Below are positions 22,878-35,680 of a DNA stretch of 64,000 bases, one piece after another. The position numbers were made by a program, and so were the translations under genes. This stretch comes from Antitrichia curtipendula (Eukaryota; Streptophyta; Bryopsida; Hypnales; Leucodontaceae): positions 33,108,001-33,172,000 of the forward strand of contig OX579637.1 of the NCBI GenBank assembly GCA_951230915.1, in the 5' to 3' direction. Under the pieces are notes generated by a model. That model did no database searches. It was given only the letters and a program-made list of their open reading frames with translations, and was not told the DNA's origin. How positions within the stretch are numbered: the stretch's first letter is position 1; each line of letters opens with the position of its first letter.

Positions 22878-24105
22878 TATATTAGGATGTGACATACTAG
22901 AAGTGATTTAAGATCCTGCAACATGTACTTGAATTTTATTTCATCCTAAAACCAATTTTGTACACCATTAGAGGCTTTGATTGGTTCAAATATGTGTACA
23001 CTATTAAGGCTCCCAATAGTCATTAAAAAAAGAAAGTGTTCTTTTAATGTTACGATTCATCATGTCTCATTTAATGGATACAAAGAAAGATTAATGGAGA
23101 TTTATATACTAAAAACTACCTCTAAAATGGTTGTTTTATGAATACTTAATATTTAGATCATTGAACAAAATAGAACTGATAGAACATGTGTTAAGGTCCT
23201 CAATTCTATAAGCATTAATCCCTTAATGCCCAATTCATTACTGTACAAGAAAGAAAGTCAAATAATTCATCCATATAATACTTTCTATTTCTAAATTTTA
23301 TTGTTTAAACAATAATTTTATTCAGTATATCTATTACTTGGATTATAATAAATTAATTTTTCCATTAAATATTTTTATACTAATAAGTGTTAAGTTTGCT
23401 TGATTTTTTAATTTAATTTTTATAACTGTAAAATTAAACTTTTGAACTACAAAATTTAAATTGTGAACCAGTTTGGGACATTGGGTTGGACAATTTTCTA
23501 CTTCAATGAATCAATGATGTGGTGCTTACTATAGGTTGTCCTTTGACCAGAGTAAGTTATAAATTTGATTGCCTACAAGCAAGATTCTAGTGCCAACACT
23601 CCAAATTCTGGCAAAGACTTGTGACAACACATGGTAAATTTCAAGAAGCTCCCACAGTCTTGCACGGTCCAAGACCTCCTCTTAATTTGGTTCCAATCAT
23701 GTGCAATAAAATACACTGTACATCAATAGAAACACATACAGTTTGGAAGAATCCTCTAGCAAATGGACTAAGCTTACATTTCCCAGGGAATAGAGAACTG
23801 CTGAGGTAACTTATTCATCAATATTGAACTTTTCATAGAAAATATCAATTAAAACAAGTCAAGCAATTGAAGTCATCATCTTGTACTGTTGGTATAAGGA
23901 ATACAAAGAGACCAACAGTGAATACAAAGAGATTTAGTTCATTACTTGTTTGGTAAGTATTTAGATTTGATTGTATGCCTGCAAACTTTAGTCTATGTTC
24001 ATGGTCACAATTTTAACAAACATTTTGATTTGTGATACTAACACAGGGTAAGGACTTATAACCCTATCATTAATCATCACAATCACTAGAAATAAATCCA
24101 TTGTT
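22878..24105. other. AT-rich intergenic region
   Basis: No supported ORF or repeat. Composition is strongly AT-rich around 23280-23460. Nothing recognised. Confidence 0.4.
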
Positions 24106-24109
24106 GCAA

Positions 24110-24550
24110 TTACTCTACACTATCACTAAAGTCAATGTGATTTGAACATATCACATTGTTGATGGTGTTCTCAACATCACTTGCACTGTAAACATCTATT
24201 GTTTCTCTTGTATTGCTTACGTCCATTGTAAGCACTTGCTCTGGCTGACCGCACTTTGCTCTTCTTGTTTGTTTAGTTGCCACCACTACTTGTGGCTGAA
24301 CAGCTGAATTTATGGGTTGGTTGGATTTTGGTGTTTCCATCAAACAATGAGGATACCCCATTTCAACCAAGCTGGGTACTGGATTGGGAGAAAAACTCAA
24401 TGGAGGAATCTAAGTACTCTTTGGAAAAATGAGTGCTATTGGAGTTGAGGCCATAGCCACTAGAGTAAGCGGTTGCTTCCCAAATGAAGGACAAGTGCAA
24501 AATTCCTCTTCACCAGATGGAGAGCTGTTAAGGGAAGCTCCAACATTAAC
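24110..24550 (-). pseudogene. Unrecognised ORF fragment with an in-frame TAG
   Basis: On the minus strand a frame reads EYDVNVGASLNSSPSGEEEF, then CTCPSFGKQPLTLVAMAS and continues, after one TAG near 24412, as PNPVPSLVEMGYPHCLMET and KQTRRAKCGQPEQVLTMDV to about 24110. Amino-acid usage (Ser/Pro-rich, polar) suggests a linker or nuclear protein piece. It lies about 0.5 kb beyond the stop of the RNase-H-like gene on the same strand and could be a further exon of that unit. No family recognised. Confidence 0.3.
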
Positions 24551-25092
24551 ATCATATTCGTTATTTTGGGATTATGAGGCACTCCCAAAATAATATTAGA
24601 CTTTTGAAGGCACAATGAATGAATGAAAATGGCCTACACTTTTGCTCCATAATCACTCATTTTATTAGTTCAAACTAGTAATTTCCATTAAAATGGGAGT
24701 CTTGCAAGCAATACATGTCCTTCAATAAACATTGCATTGTTTCATGTCATAAACTACATTCAATTCACAACCATGTAAACATAATAATGTAAATACAAAA
24801 TATATTAATACAGTATAAATATTGTGTTTGCGATATAAAGATCGCAAATACATTACCAAAACATATATTCACTACTACAAATCCATAACTCTAGTTGCAT
24901 GCATGGAAATCAACACAGAAACACCTATGAAACTCCTAACTCACACCTGGGATAAAATATAATAGTATTATCTATATCCCACAAACATGTGAAAGCATAA
25001 TTACTGTAAACATCTAGAAATCAAATAACACTCAATAACATATTACTAACATGTACTCAGAATCTCATAAAATCAACGATCCACCGCCGCGT

Positions 25093-27936
25093 TTAAGACG
25101 ACGGAATTGAAGCCAAACTTTGCTTGATGACTTCAATTTGAGCAGCAGGAATCTTGATCATGCACTCTGTGGTATCTTTTTGAATTCTAGACTTCCACGC
25201 GGTCATCAATGCGTCTGTATGCTGCCAACGTGGTGGTTCGGTTTCATCAACCTTCCAACGCAGACCTCTTTCATTGTCCCATCCAGTGTAGAAGTTCTGA
25301 ACATCCTCATCTCTTGATGTTGGACGGAAATACTGAATGCGCACGTAATTTGGTTCCCGAGGGTTACAATGTGGATCAGACAATGCCCTTGCAATCCAAA
25401 CTGGATGACTGTCACCATCTGCTGGCCTTACCGCAAGGAAGTAGCCATCAAAAACATCTTGAATCACCCTGAAAGACGGTTGTGGGCGCCCCCGTGAAGG
25501 TCCAACGTAGGCCTCATCTTCTCCAAATTCTTCACGGTCTTCGCCGTCTTTGTCTAACCCATCTTCTTGAGTCGCTTGAACTCGAGTAGCCGGCCAGAAA
25601 CCATCCTTCAAAACAGTAGATGCAGGTAGTGGGTCTTGCAGCGCAACCTTCACATCACGCCAATAGTGCACCACATGCTCATAGCGCCTCCTGCATTCTC
25701 CAGTGACGTCTGCATTGCACAAGTCCTCCTAGTACTTCACAAATCCATGTACACCCTTCACAATGTCATCTAAGCCCTTCATTGCCTTCTGAGGAACTGC
25801 CAATGGTACCCCTTCCGGCCACAAACTTTTTCCTTCAGCATCTTCTTTCCACAACTTAATGCCTGTGCCGTTTTCCCCTAACCAGTCAACATCAGTACAC
25901 AATAGTTTGTACTTCATGACAGGACATCCCGTGGAATCTAGGTAGAACTTCACTTGTTGTGGTCGAGTGTGTCCAACGAGGATGTCACCACCGTCCACAA
26001 ATGAACCTGCAATGAAATCCTTGAAATCAGGCACCTCTTCCACAAGGTGAGGAATAGTGGGAATGGATTCCACATCCATGAACGACTTCATAAGTGCAGG
26101 AACTGTAGGGAAGTTCTCCTTCTTCAGTTGCATACTCCATCTTCCGAACAGTGCATCAATGTCGTCGTGCGTGTGACCCACAATCATGAAGTTCACGTAT
26201 ACTTCACGGAAGATCTTGTTTGCAACAAGTAGAGACCAGAAACAAAAAACATATCTATTCTTGTTGTCCCCAGTGGCATTGTCCATCTGCACAATGAGAA
26301 TAGGTGGCAACGGTGATGCCGGAACCAAGTTAATTGGTGGTGGGGCAAGCGAGGCTTCACACATCTCCGCACCCTTCATAACTGCTTTGAATAAATTTGT
26401 TGACGGCGATCTCGCAAACAATTGCCGAGAAGAAGACTTCGGTGTCAACTCAAGATCTCGCAACAACTTTGCCATAGAGCCAATGGTATAGTTTGAATCG
26501 TGAGGAAACAAATCCAAACCATAATGCGCATATCGCACATCAGCATGCCCATGCGCAATCATACCAGTGACAGACACGGGCAACTTCATGAGACCATCAG
26601 TGTCTTTACTCTTGTGGGAAAAGACTGGGCAAGCGGTTTTGGATTGATCCATCTTGTCGTGCATGATAGTGAGGCACTCGTGCGGAAAAGTATGCGATCG
26701 ACAACGATTCGCATAGTACAACTCCCTGTGAGCGCGCGCAATAGCAAGATGCTTGTCCAACTTCAGCGACCACATCAAAGCGGTCTTAGAACCAGCAAGA
26801 GCACCCTTCCTCAGCTCTTTTAGTTTGTCACAAGTAGCGCACCGAGCGAAATTGTCCCCTGGCTTCTTCACCTCATACTCCGAGAATTTGGAGGATCTGA
26901 TCTTGCTTAAATTTGAAATTGAAACTTTAGGCAATCCAAAAGTTGCATTGGTATCATTGATTTCTTTCATCTTCCCCTTCCACTGAAACGTAGGCGGTAG
27001 ACACATGGACACGACCTTCTCCCCCGACTTCATAGTTCGAGTACGATGTGGCATGTGATCGGCCTCCTTCTCAAGGAGACACTTTAAGGTAGCAGTAGCT
27101 TGTTCAGTGTGTTTCCTTGGCTTCACCAATCCCGTATTGCCATGGTCCTTTGCTTCCCGACGACCCTTCATGTCCTTCAGATACCGAAAGAATGTAGTAT
27201 CGGAGACACCAGCAATATGTCTCTAAGCCTGCATGCAAACCGGGACCTCTTCAACCGTCACCATGTGCTTTCCACGAGAGTCGCAATGACTATGTCTGTG
27301 GACGTCCATCTTCATGAAGGCTCTCTGCTTAAACGTCGAATTCTGGTACATGCGCTCACGGAAGGCTCGAATCTTCTCCCTCGGAAACGGCTGAACACAA
27401 TTTCGGACACAACAAACCTTGCTAGAAACTGCGTTGATGGACACTTGTGTAAGAAGACTTTTCGACTTGAGGGAAGTCTCGCGATGAGGGTTTCTGAGGA
27501 TACTTGAATAGGGTCTGCTAGGAGTCGACGACGATGGGTTGAGAAGATTCACTTGGCGACAATTGAATCTATCCCTGGCTTCATGATCATGAAGGCTTGT
27601 CCCACAGCAATTGAAAAGCTCAATAGGCCAAGCAATCAAAGAGTAAATTTGCTCATGGGATATGTCATCTTCTGAATGTGTCCTCGAAATGAATACTGCA
27701 ACATGAGTGTCGCCCAGAGGACCATGAGCACCAAGAACCAAGTCCGAGTTTACACTATGGCAAGTACCTTCCCCAATAAATACTCCACCCTCATTGTACA
27801 AGGTTACACACTTTGTATTCCAATGCTTACGCAGAATACCTTCGCAATCAGGGATGTCTTGAATCGATTCCTCAGGAATCTGGAGTTCCTTGTCCGAGTC
27901 CTCCATTACATCGTCAGGGTCGACTTCTGAGGCCAT
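25093..27936 (-). pseudogene. RNase-H-like transposase-type protein (DUF7869-like), two in-frame TAGs
   Basis: From ATG 27936 (context GCCATGG) a single frame of about 948 codons runs to 25093, interrupted only by TAG at 27223-27225 (CMQA*RHIAG) and TAG at 25726-25728 (VKY*EDLC). Layout: an acidic N-terminus; a region with VCCVRNCVQPFPREKIRAF; a C-x2-C pair (CATCDKLKELRK, about residue 366); then three acidic clusters in the order expected of an RNase-H-type fold: IMHDKMDQSKT (about residue 427), IVQMDNATGDNKNRYVF (about 552), VGHTHDDIDALFGRW (about 591). A C-terminal domain holds SFRVIQDVFDGYFLAVRP and WIARAL. I recall such proteins as a plant and invertebrate family often labelled DUF7869; function unproven, transposase-like. 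Probable 5' introns and the palindrome array lie upstream. Likely a young pseudogene; readthrough is less likely. Confidence 0.75.
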
Positions 27937-28101
27937 GGCACCTGACAAGAAAGTTGTTCCAATAAACGTGTAAAAAACATTGAATACCTATGAGTCACAA
28001 TTATGCCCGGGTCGAGCAGAATGTATTACGAACACCACTGAATCAAAATCCCAATTCTACGTTGTCAAGAGTCCAGTAATGACAGCAACCATGTAGTGCA
28101 A

Positions 28102-29185
28102 ATCAGCTCGAACCGCGCTGAATTGCATTCAAAGTCCAGAGTCAGAGATGTTCACGTATTATAAATCAACACAATATCAGTAGATATGTCATTCCTCCCG
28201 GCGCGATCTGGCGCCTAATACCAAGTTAGTAGTGTGATACGTCGAAGACTAATGATCTGCAGTATCCAAAAAACTATTTGTAAACAACATGTCAATAGAA
28301 CAATCTTGGAACCACGTCATTAAAATTAAGAAAGGGACATGCTATATTTTGAAACAATGGAACAATGCACTGCACACACGCAATGAACAGCAATTTAGGG
28401 ATATGCGCGCTGAAGTATAATATTAGGATATATACTGTACATCTATGCAAGGTCGGCCCCCTCTTGCAATTCAGCGCTAAGCGCGCTGAAATGCAACACT
28501 ATGATGCACACTAATTATCTATGCGTAGTCGGTTTCAAATGCCATTCAGCATTAAGTGTGTTCACATACAATACTATGTATAATCTACGTCTTTTCATTA
28601 CCGTTCGCAAATGCAATTCAGCACTGGGCGTGCTGAATTGCAGTACTATGGTATACGTCATTGTAATTAGAGAAGGGACATGCTATATTATGTAACACTG
28701 GATCAATGCACTGCAGACACGCAATGAACTACAGTTAGAGCTAAGCGTGCTGATGCACAATACTAAGATTCGTACAGACCATCTACGCAAGGCCTGCAGT
28801 TCAGCACTAAATGCGCTCAAACCCATTATCATAATGTACATGAATCAGATATTCATGCTCGACTTCCAAATGCAATTCAGCGCTAAGCGCGCTGAAATGC
28901 AATACTATGCTGTATAATAATTATCTTACTTGTACTCGGTGTCAAATGCCATTCAGCACTATGTGCGTTAAAATGCAATAATGTGTATATTCACGTCAAT
29001 TCATGACCGGTCGCAATTGTAATTCAGCGCTGAGCACGCTGAAATGCAGTAGTATGGTATATGTTAACCATGTTAGCGTCGTCGGTCCTCTATTGCAATT
29101 CAGCGCTATACACGCTGAAATGCAATTCAGAGGTATTGAAATCATGGACGATTCTCTGCTGCAATTCAGCGCGGTCAATGCTGAA
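28102..29185. repeat. Tandem ~75-bp repeat array with a 21-bp palindromic core
   Basis: Eleven units with cores starting at 28394, 28470, 28545, 28617, 28735, 28800, 28876, 28952, 29023, 29099 and 29165, plus an isolated palindrome at 28102. Spacing is 65-76 bp except one of 118 bp. Typical core: arms TTCAGCGCT and GCGCTGAA around a 4-bp centre, preceded by TGCAA and followed by ATGCAATACTATG. Spacers are related, not unique: a segment at 28332-28460 recurs at 28674-28790, and units 28470/28545/28617 pair with 28876/28952/29023 at a 406-bp offset, so a higher-order duplication is present. The array lies upstream of the RNase-H-like gene on the opposite strand. Not a CRISPR array. Confidence 0.85.
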
Positions 29186-30485
29186 TTACAATTCCGTAAA
29201 ATAAGGGAACTTCAATGTCATTTTTATTGGTTACTGTCTCCGGGATTCACGGCGCCCATTTCGGTGACTGTCTTACATCAATTGAACGCGGTTCTGAAGC
29301 GGTCTACGAATCGGTCTGCAATGCGGGGCGGTGCAATACATGAAGACATGAAATGCGGTTTAGTGGAATACAAAGTTCATCAAACAACGTCACTGCCAAA
29401 CAATGAATGAATAATGTCTATCCTGGTGAGTGACAAGCTTCCAATAATGAGTCGATGATAGCTTACAAGTAACAATCTGCGGTGAAGTGCCTCCTCTAAC
29501 AACACAAAAGACAATAACAACCCGACTTCAAGTCGATCACAAAACGATACTACTCTGAACTCTTCATAGAAATCTAACAATACAAGTCAACCGCGCAAAT
29601 GAAGAGAGCAGCGTACGAGGAAGTCGATGCATGTGAAGAGAGGGGGAAATGGCAAGTCCGCGAGTAGGGTGATGGCGCTCGCTCGATTTCCTGGCGGGAA
29701 CAAACGAGCCAGAATGTTTTCAAAACTTCCCTCCTAATTCCTGATGCCCAGAGAATCAATGTGGCCTTTGCAGCTTTACACCAAGAAAGCGTCCTCCACA
29801 GCTTGATTTATTCAGTGGTCCCACTGAAGTTATGGGCAAAATTCTGACAAAGGTTTCCTTCATAAATGCTCGTTTACTTTATTAGACTAAGGTGGCTCTC
29901 TCCTATTGGGAAGCTGTCATCCTTACCTCGAGATAGTTGCAAATCATTCCTTTATCCCCATCCAATTCGCATTGCCTGCTACGCCATTAATGGTGATAGC
30001 TTCATATTAGAATCTGAAATACTATTATAGTACTACAAGGAAACTGCCGGCACCTGCTGTTGTCGCTTATACAATACTTAATTATCACAAAGCTGCAATT
30101 TTGAGTTGATTCTCAAAGAAAAATAGCTGTCCTACAATGCCTATTTCGGTATTTATGTGCGGGAATTTCTTTTATCTTTAATTGTGAATAAGTCCTGTGT
30201 TGTAAAAATTAGTATATATTAATGAACAAATTAAATGCCCGCTGAATTCCACTTTCATGGGAGAGAATTAAGGATTCAGATTTTCGAAATTCTAGGTTTG
30301 GGGGTTTAGGATTTAGGATTTAGGGTTTAGAACTCAGACCTTCGACTTCTAAGCCATCAAAATTGTTGAAGGCGGTGACAAAAGAAATGTTGCCGTACAT
30401 TCATAACAATCTTTTAGTGCACACAAATTTGAATGAAACATAATGTATGTAGAGGAATCAATAATGTGCGTCTAAATTGTGCCTT
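29186..30485. other. Upstream region of the RNase-H-like gene and intergenic DNA
   Basis: GC is higher at 29570-29720 (possible promoter or 5' exon of the minus-strand gene) and falls after 29800. Telomere-like TTTAGGATTTAGGG words occur at 30300-30335. No ORF that I support. Confidence 0.35.
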
Positions 30486-30489
30486 GAAC

Positions 30490-32870
30490 TTTATTCATTG
30501 CAAATAGCAGAAGTCATGAAATGCGTTTGTGAAAAAATTACAAAAGAACACGTAGAAGTTGTTAATATTTCCTAGATTCAACATCTATTAAAATTTTCAA
30601 TTGTTCTTCATTGTTAATTAATCTTTACATCATAAATAGTAAAAAAATAAGAATCAACGAGGCTTTGTATTATAATACAACATAAAAAGCTAATGAATTT
30701 GTACGTAAAGTGCTTAATCTAGAAATGTAGAAGTTGTAAACATGATGAAGTTATTAAAATTGTGTGCACTTTCAATGAATTTCAATGTGAATAAAAAAAA
30801 GGGAAAGAATTTGGCCCTAAACTTAATACACCATTATTAATACCAGAAGTCATGGATTGATACGTACAGGGCTCAAACCAAAAAATATTGAAGTTTCAGA
30901 TATCATAAAGATTAAGAATCTCATAAAATATTTAATTTGAGCACATTTGTAATGAACAAGGATATGAAATAAATGATTTGGAATAAATTCTGGCCTCATT
31001 GTGTTTTAATACACCTCTTGTTCCATGATACCAAATGCCATGGCATTGGTATATGAAGCATACAATTAACAAAATGAAGGACTTCTAAATATCTAAAAGA
31101 TTATAAATATTTACAAACATTTAATTCATGAGCAATTTCCATGAATTCCAATGGGAATTAAAAAAATGGGAATGAAGTCGGCATTGTTTCCCAGTACACA
31201 ACCAATACCAGAAGTCATGGAATTTGTACGTAGTAGGTTTAGTGTAAAAATATGTAGAAGTTCTAAACATCAATAACATTAAGAACTTTGAAGAAGTTTA
31301 ACTCAAAGCCTTTTTATCAATCCCGACATGAATTAAAGAAACGGGAAAAAATGTAGCCCGACATTTTAATACACATTCAAAATAAAAAATTATGGAATTG
31401 TTAAGTTATAAACTTCATCAAGAAAAGGTAAAAGTTGCAAATATCATGAAGATGAACAATCTTTGATGAAATTTAATTCATGCGCATTTTTTATGATTCC
31501 TGACGTGCATATAAAAAATGCGAATGAACTTGGCCCTGTATTTTAGTAAATGACCAATATCCAAAGTCATGAAATTTACACGTTAAAGGCGTAGTGAAAA
31601 AAAATGTAGAAGTTGCGAATATCATGGAGATGGAGAATCTTTGATGAAATTTAATTCATGCGCATTTTTTATGAAATGAAATGGACCCCAACTTTTTTAT
31701 GGAACCAAATTTGAAAATGTCCTGTATTTTCGAATGTAAGTATTTAAATTATTTTTCGCAAATTCTAAATTACATGTACGATTATATTATACAAGATTTT
31801 CTAATTTATTTCCATTTAAAGTCCATCTTCCTTCAAGTAAGTTAAAATTGGAAATGACATGGCCGTTGCACTTTAATGGCCAAATTTGAAATGTCATGCA
31901 TTTGTGTACGTGAATGTTAAAAAAATTTCTATGAAATGTTGAATTACACCTAGAATGTAGATTCCACAGGTGTTTTTAATTTATTCCCACTTGAAGTGTA
32001 TTTTTTGTGAATTAAAAAAATTGGAAATGAAATGGCCTATGACTTCTTCATGGCCTAAATTTCAAAATGTCATGCACTCTTATTGAATGTTTAAATTCTT
32101 TTTAGAGAAGTTGGAATTACACTTAGGATCAACATTCTATAAGAAATTTTAATTTATTACCATTTGAACGCCATCTTTTTTTGAATTAGAAAAAATCGTT
32201 AATGAAATGGTTTCTGGCCCTTTATGGTCCAAATTTGAAAATGTCATGCATTTTCATACGTAAATTTTTAAATTTCATTTCATAGAAGTTGGAATTACAG
32301 CTATGGTTAAGATTCCAAAAGAATTTTGAAATCATTCCCATTCGAAGTGCATCATATTTGAAATAAATAAAATTGAGAATGAAATTGCCTTTGGCCTCTT
32401 TATGGCCCAAATACAAAAATTTAATGCATCTTCATTTGTAAGTGTTTAAAACTTTCTTAAAGAAGTTGGAATTACAATTACAATTTAAATTCCACAAGAA
32501 TTTTCAAATTATTCCCATTTGAAATCCATGTTTTTTGTATGACTTCAAAAAAATTGGTAATGAAATGGCCGCTGGACTTGAATGATTGAAATTTGAAAAT
32601 GTCATGCATTTTCATACGTGAATGCTTGAGTTTCATTTTATAGAAGTTGGAATTACATTTATGATTTAGATTCCACAAGAATTTTTAAATTGTTGCCTTT
32701 TGAAATGCATCATATTTGAAATACAAGTCTTAAATGAAAATACATACGCCTAAATTATACCTTATACTTTAATCATTACAAATATCCAGAATCATGAAAT
32801 TCTTACGTGAAAGTCTGCACTATAAATATGTATTTTGTTTACTGAATTGAAATATGAATGACTTGTTTTT
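30490..32870. repeat. Degenerate ~177-bp satellite-like tandem array
   Basis: About thirteen diverged units. Anchor words of the type (A)GTCATG(G/C)AATTTNTACGT or AAAATGTCATGCATTTTC recur near 30500, 30686, 30855, 31037, 31210, 31392, 31566, 31711, 31886, 32053, 32230, 32408, 32589 and 32788, i.e. 145-199 bp apart and mostly 167-189. Each unit also holds a GTAGAAGTTG..AA word about 45-60 bp after the anchor and ATTTAATTCATG or a variant later. Units 31886-32640 resemble each other most. AT-rich, no ORF that is real. Confidence 0.7.
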
Positions 32871-33129
32871 TAGAAATTCTATTTTTTAAAATAGTAGCAG
32901 TTATTATCCTTTTTTTTTTTCAAAGATTTATTTTTAAACTATGTTATTGATTATTACCAAATCCTTTAAACCCACCATATCAATATTCAATTTGATTCAG
33001 GAGAACCTAAAAGACGTAAATGGTAGCGAAGTCAAACAATTGTAGGAAACTTTCGCTTTTGATATTGACATCTGCAAAGAAAATTTATGCTGGTATCGCA
33101 CATGGTGGAATGAAAATATGCAATAAAAG

Positions 33130-33229
33130 TTAAAAGAAGGTTGATACAACTTATCAAAATGTTGGCATTTTGTTCACTCTAAAACAAATTTTATAAAGCC
33201 CAAAACAACCTTGAGCATTTAGGGGTGAA
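33130..33229. mobile_element. Truncated right end of the TTAA/CCCCTAAATGC element
   Basis: Homologous to 59283-59380: GTTGATACAA-TTATCAAA, GTTGGCATTTTGTTCA and the end CCTTGAGCATTTAGGGGTGAA, where TGAA stands in place of the terminal TTAA. No left end is visible within 650 bp, so it is a fragment. Confidence 0.5.
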
Positions 33230-33339
33230 GGCAATTTGGATACTACGACATTTCATTTAAGAACCTTGGTTTTGAGTGTGAGAAGCGAGGGGTGTGATAT
33301 GGAGGGCATTGTCTGGAAGATTAGAGTATTTAAGGGTGC

Positions 33340-33520
33340 ATAGTACCGGGTATTAGGGTTTAGGATTTATAGGGGTCCGGGTATAGAGTTCGGGGTACTA
33401 TGTGTCCGGGTATAGAGGTCGGGTACCGGGTAAGGAGGTCGGTGCAGGGTCCGCTCTTTCGGTGAGGCTACGGTGATTTCGGCGAGGCTAAGGTGATTTC
33501 AGGAAGGCTACGGTGATTTC
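33340..33520. repeat. Short tandem repeats upstream of copy B
   Basis: 33340-33445 repeats a GTCCGGGTATAGAGGTCGGG word several times. Immediately after, 33461-33520 is three exact-length 20-bp units, (G/A)G(T/C/A)(G/A)AGGCTA(C/A)GGTGATTTC, with few mismatches. They mark the start of the GC-richer area in front of copy B. Confidence 0.7.
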
Positions 33521-35680
33521 GAGGCCGCGCACATGCCAGAAAAGGGTGACGGGTGCCGGCGGTTTTAGGTGGTCTTCAAGAGTTGCGTGGCGGATCTGGC
33601 CCTGGCGGAATTTTGCCCCGCAAGCGCCAACACTGAGTAAGTTTTTACGAAAATCTTATCTCGTAGTGGAGACAACAAGTTACTTTTCACCTTCAACTCG
33701 TGCAATTCCCTCGGAGGTGTCACCTCACCTTCTTCAGGTGCTACTTCGTCTTCCTCACCTTGTCTGCTCGCGCGCCAGGCCATTATTTTTTGGTTTCCAG
33801 AAGTTTGCCGTACTGTTTTTTAGTTTGGGAGATTGCTTGTGGTTAGGGTTCCGGTTTAGGGTGCATTAGTATTGGTGTTAGGCTTTGAGAGAGAGTTAGG
33901 GTTTATTCTTCATAAACAACTGATCATGCCTAGTATCCTCTGCTTCGTTTAAGGTTCAACAAAATGATGTGGGGATGGATGCTAGGAAAATGATTGTTTA
34001 CTTCCTTCAAGCAAAATTTAAAATTCAATGATTCTTTATGCTACTTATCAGCACGATAGAATTTGCCTTATTTTGATTTAATGAATCTAAAGAAGTTATA
34101 GTAAATATAGAATCAAATTTAGTGCTTCACTAAAGTCCTTTCATTTTTAAAATAGCTACGAAATTAGTTTCGACTTCTACGAATGTTGACATATTGGTTA
34201 CTAAAATGTTCCGTAGATTTAAAATTCAACCATGTGGTATGTGGAAAGGCTTCACATTTATTTTATCAATTTTGTGATTGTACAATTGTTATCAATATGG
34301 TACATTCAACAAATACTCTTCTAAATTGAAATTCGTGAGAGGAAATTTGAAAGATTTGTGGGAGAATTTTCAAAAAACAAAGCTGTAGAATCAGCTTCCA
34401 GAATCAGCTTCCAAATTTCAACTTCCAGAATCAGCTTCCAAATTTCACTTGTAGCAGTGAGGGCGCGGCGTGGTGTGGCGTGGCGGGTTTTTTGTTGCAA
34501 GTGCGTGGAGAGGTCCGCTAGCGTCTGGGAATTTTGGTCCATCCAACCAAAACTCGCCACGTGGCCAAGCGGATGGCGAGGTGGCGGGTCAAAAACTTGG
34601 CATGTGCACTGGGCATTCGGCGAGGGTTTAGGGTTTGGCGCACTCCGTTTCCCCCTGTGTTTCCCCCTGCGCTCCGTTTCGTCGTGATCATTCCTTACTT
34701 CCATGTTGCGACGTGGTTTCCTCTTCGTCGTGATCGTTGATCGCATGTTGCGCCGTGGTCTCCGTGGTCTCTGTTCGCTGATGGTTTAGGGATTTGCGTG
34801 CTCCCATTTTTTCCCACCTGCATTCGACGTGGTCGTGGTCTGTGCGCCGTGGTCCCGTGCTGCAAGAGGCGAGTTTGAGGCGGTTTGAGGCGAGTGGAGA
34901 CGAGTTGGAGGCGACTGGAGGCGAGCACGGAGGCGAGTTGGAGCAGGCGACAGCAGGTTAGTGTTTGCGTTCTGCTTTTGATTGCTTGTGTACGTATTTG
35001 TGTTGGTGGTTTGCTTGTGATCTTCTTTGCTTGTGATCTTCTGCAAGTGCTTGCGTTTTGCTTGTATTCGTATCAGTTCTGCTTTGAAATTGTTTTACAA
35101 CTTCTAAAGCATGATTTTGTCTACTTCCGACATACTTTGTGTAGTTTGTTCGTCTCTGCGTGTGAATGCTACTCCCAACCGTTACCTTCGTCGACGTCGA
35201 AGTACTTACCGAGTACCTTATATGAAAATTGAAAATTGAAGTATTTGTCACTACTGCAATTCTACCGAGATTGACAGGGTCTCTAGTTTGCAGATGAATT
35301 CTGATAAAATTTTGTTTCATGTGTGTACCTAGCTACGATGTCGGCTCTTGCTAGTTCAATGTTGTAAAACAATAGTACAGTGACCTCAGATAATGAGTAT
35401 GTGAGCTCCTGTCTCACAAAAGTGACTGCTTTGAGAAAGAGTGATCAGAGTGCTTTGCAGTGACTCCAAAAATTGAGATTGTGTTTTGTTAAGTTTCACT
35501 CCTGATGTGCCTTACTTCAAAAATGTGTATGCATAATCCAATGTGTGAACATGAATGTTGTATCACGGGCATGTTACTATCTATCCCCGTCACTGGCCGA
35601 ATTTTCTATTGTCGATTAGTTTCTATCAATTTTAGATTTTCATTACGATTTCTAACTGAGTGCATGGGATTTGTTCTCAG
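33521..35680. other. GC-richer upstream region of copy B, possible promoter and 5' exons
   Basis: Several long but overlapping frames on both strands; none convincing. Local repeats: AGAATCAGCTTCCAAATTTC doubled at 34388-34450, and a (GGAGGCGAGTT)-type minisatellite at 34866-34950. A possible 5' untranslated exon ends at ACAGCAG|GTTAGTG (34957). Short GC blocks and sudden composition change would fit a promoter for copy B, which is an inference. Confidence 0.35.

Noticed and set aside
28102..29185. CRISPR-like array
   Set aside because: Spacing is regular and repeats are palindromic, but spacers are related to each other, the repeats are degenerate, no cas genes occur and the DNA is clearly eukaryotic.
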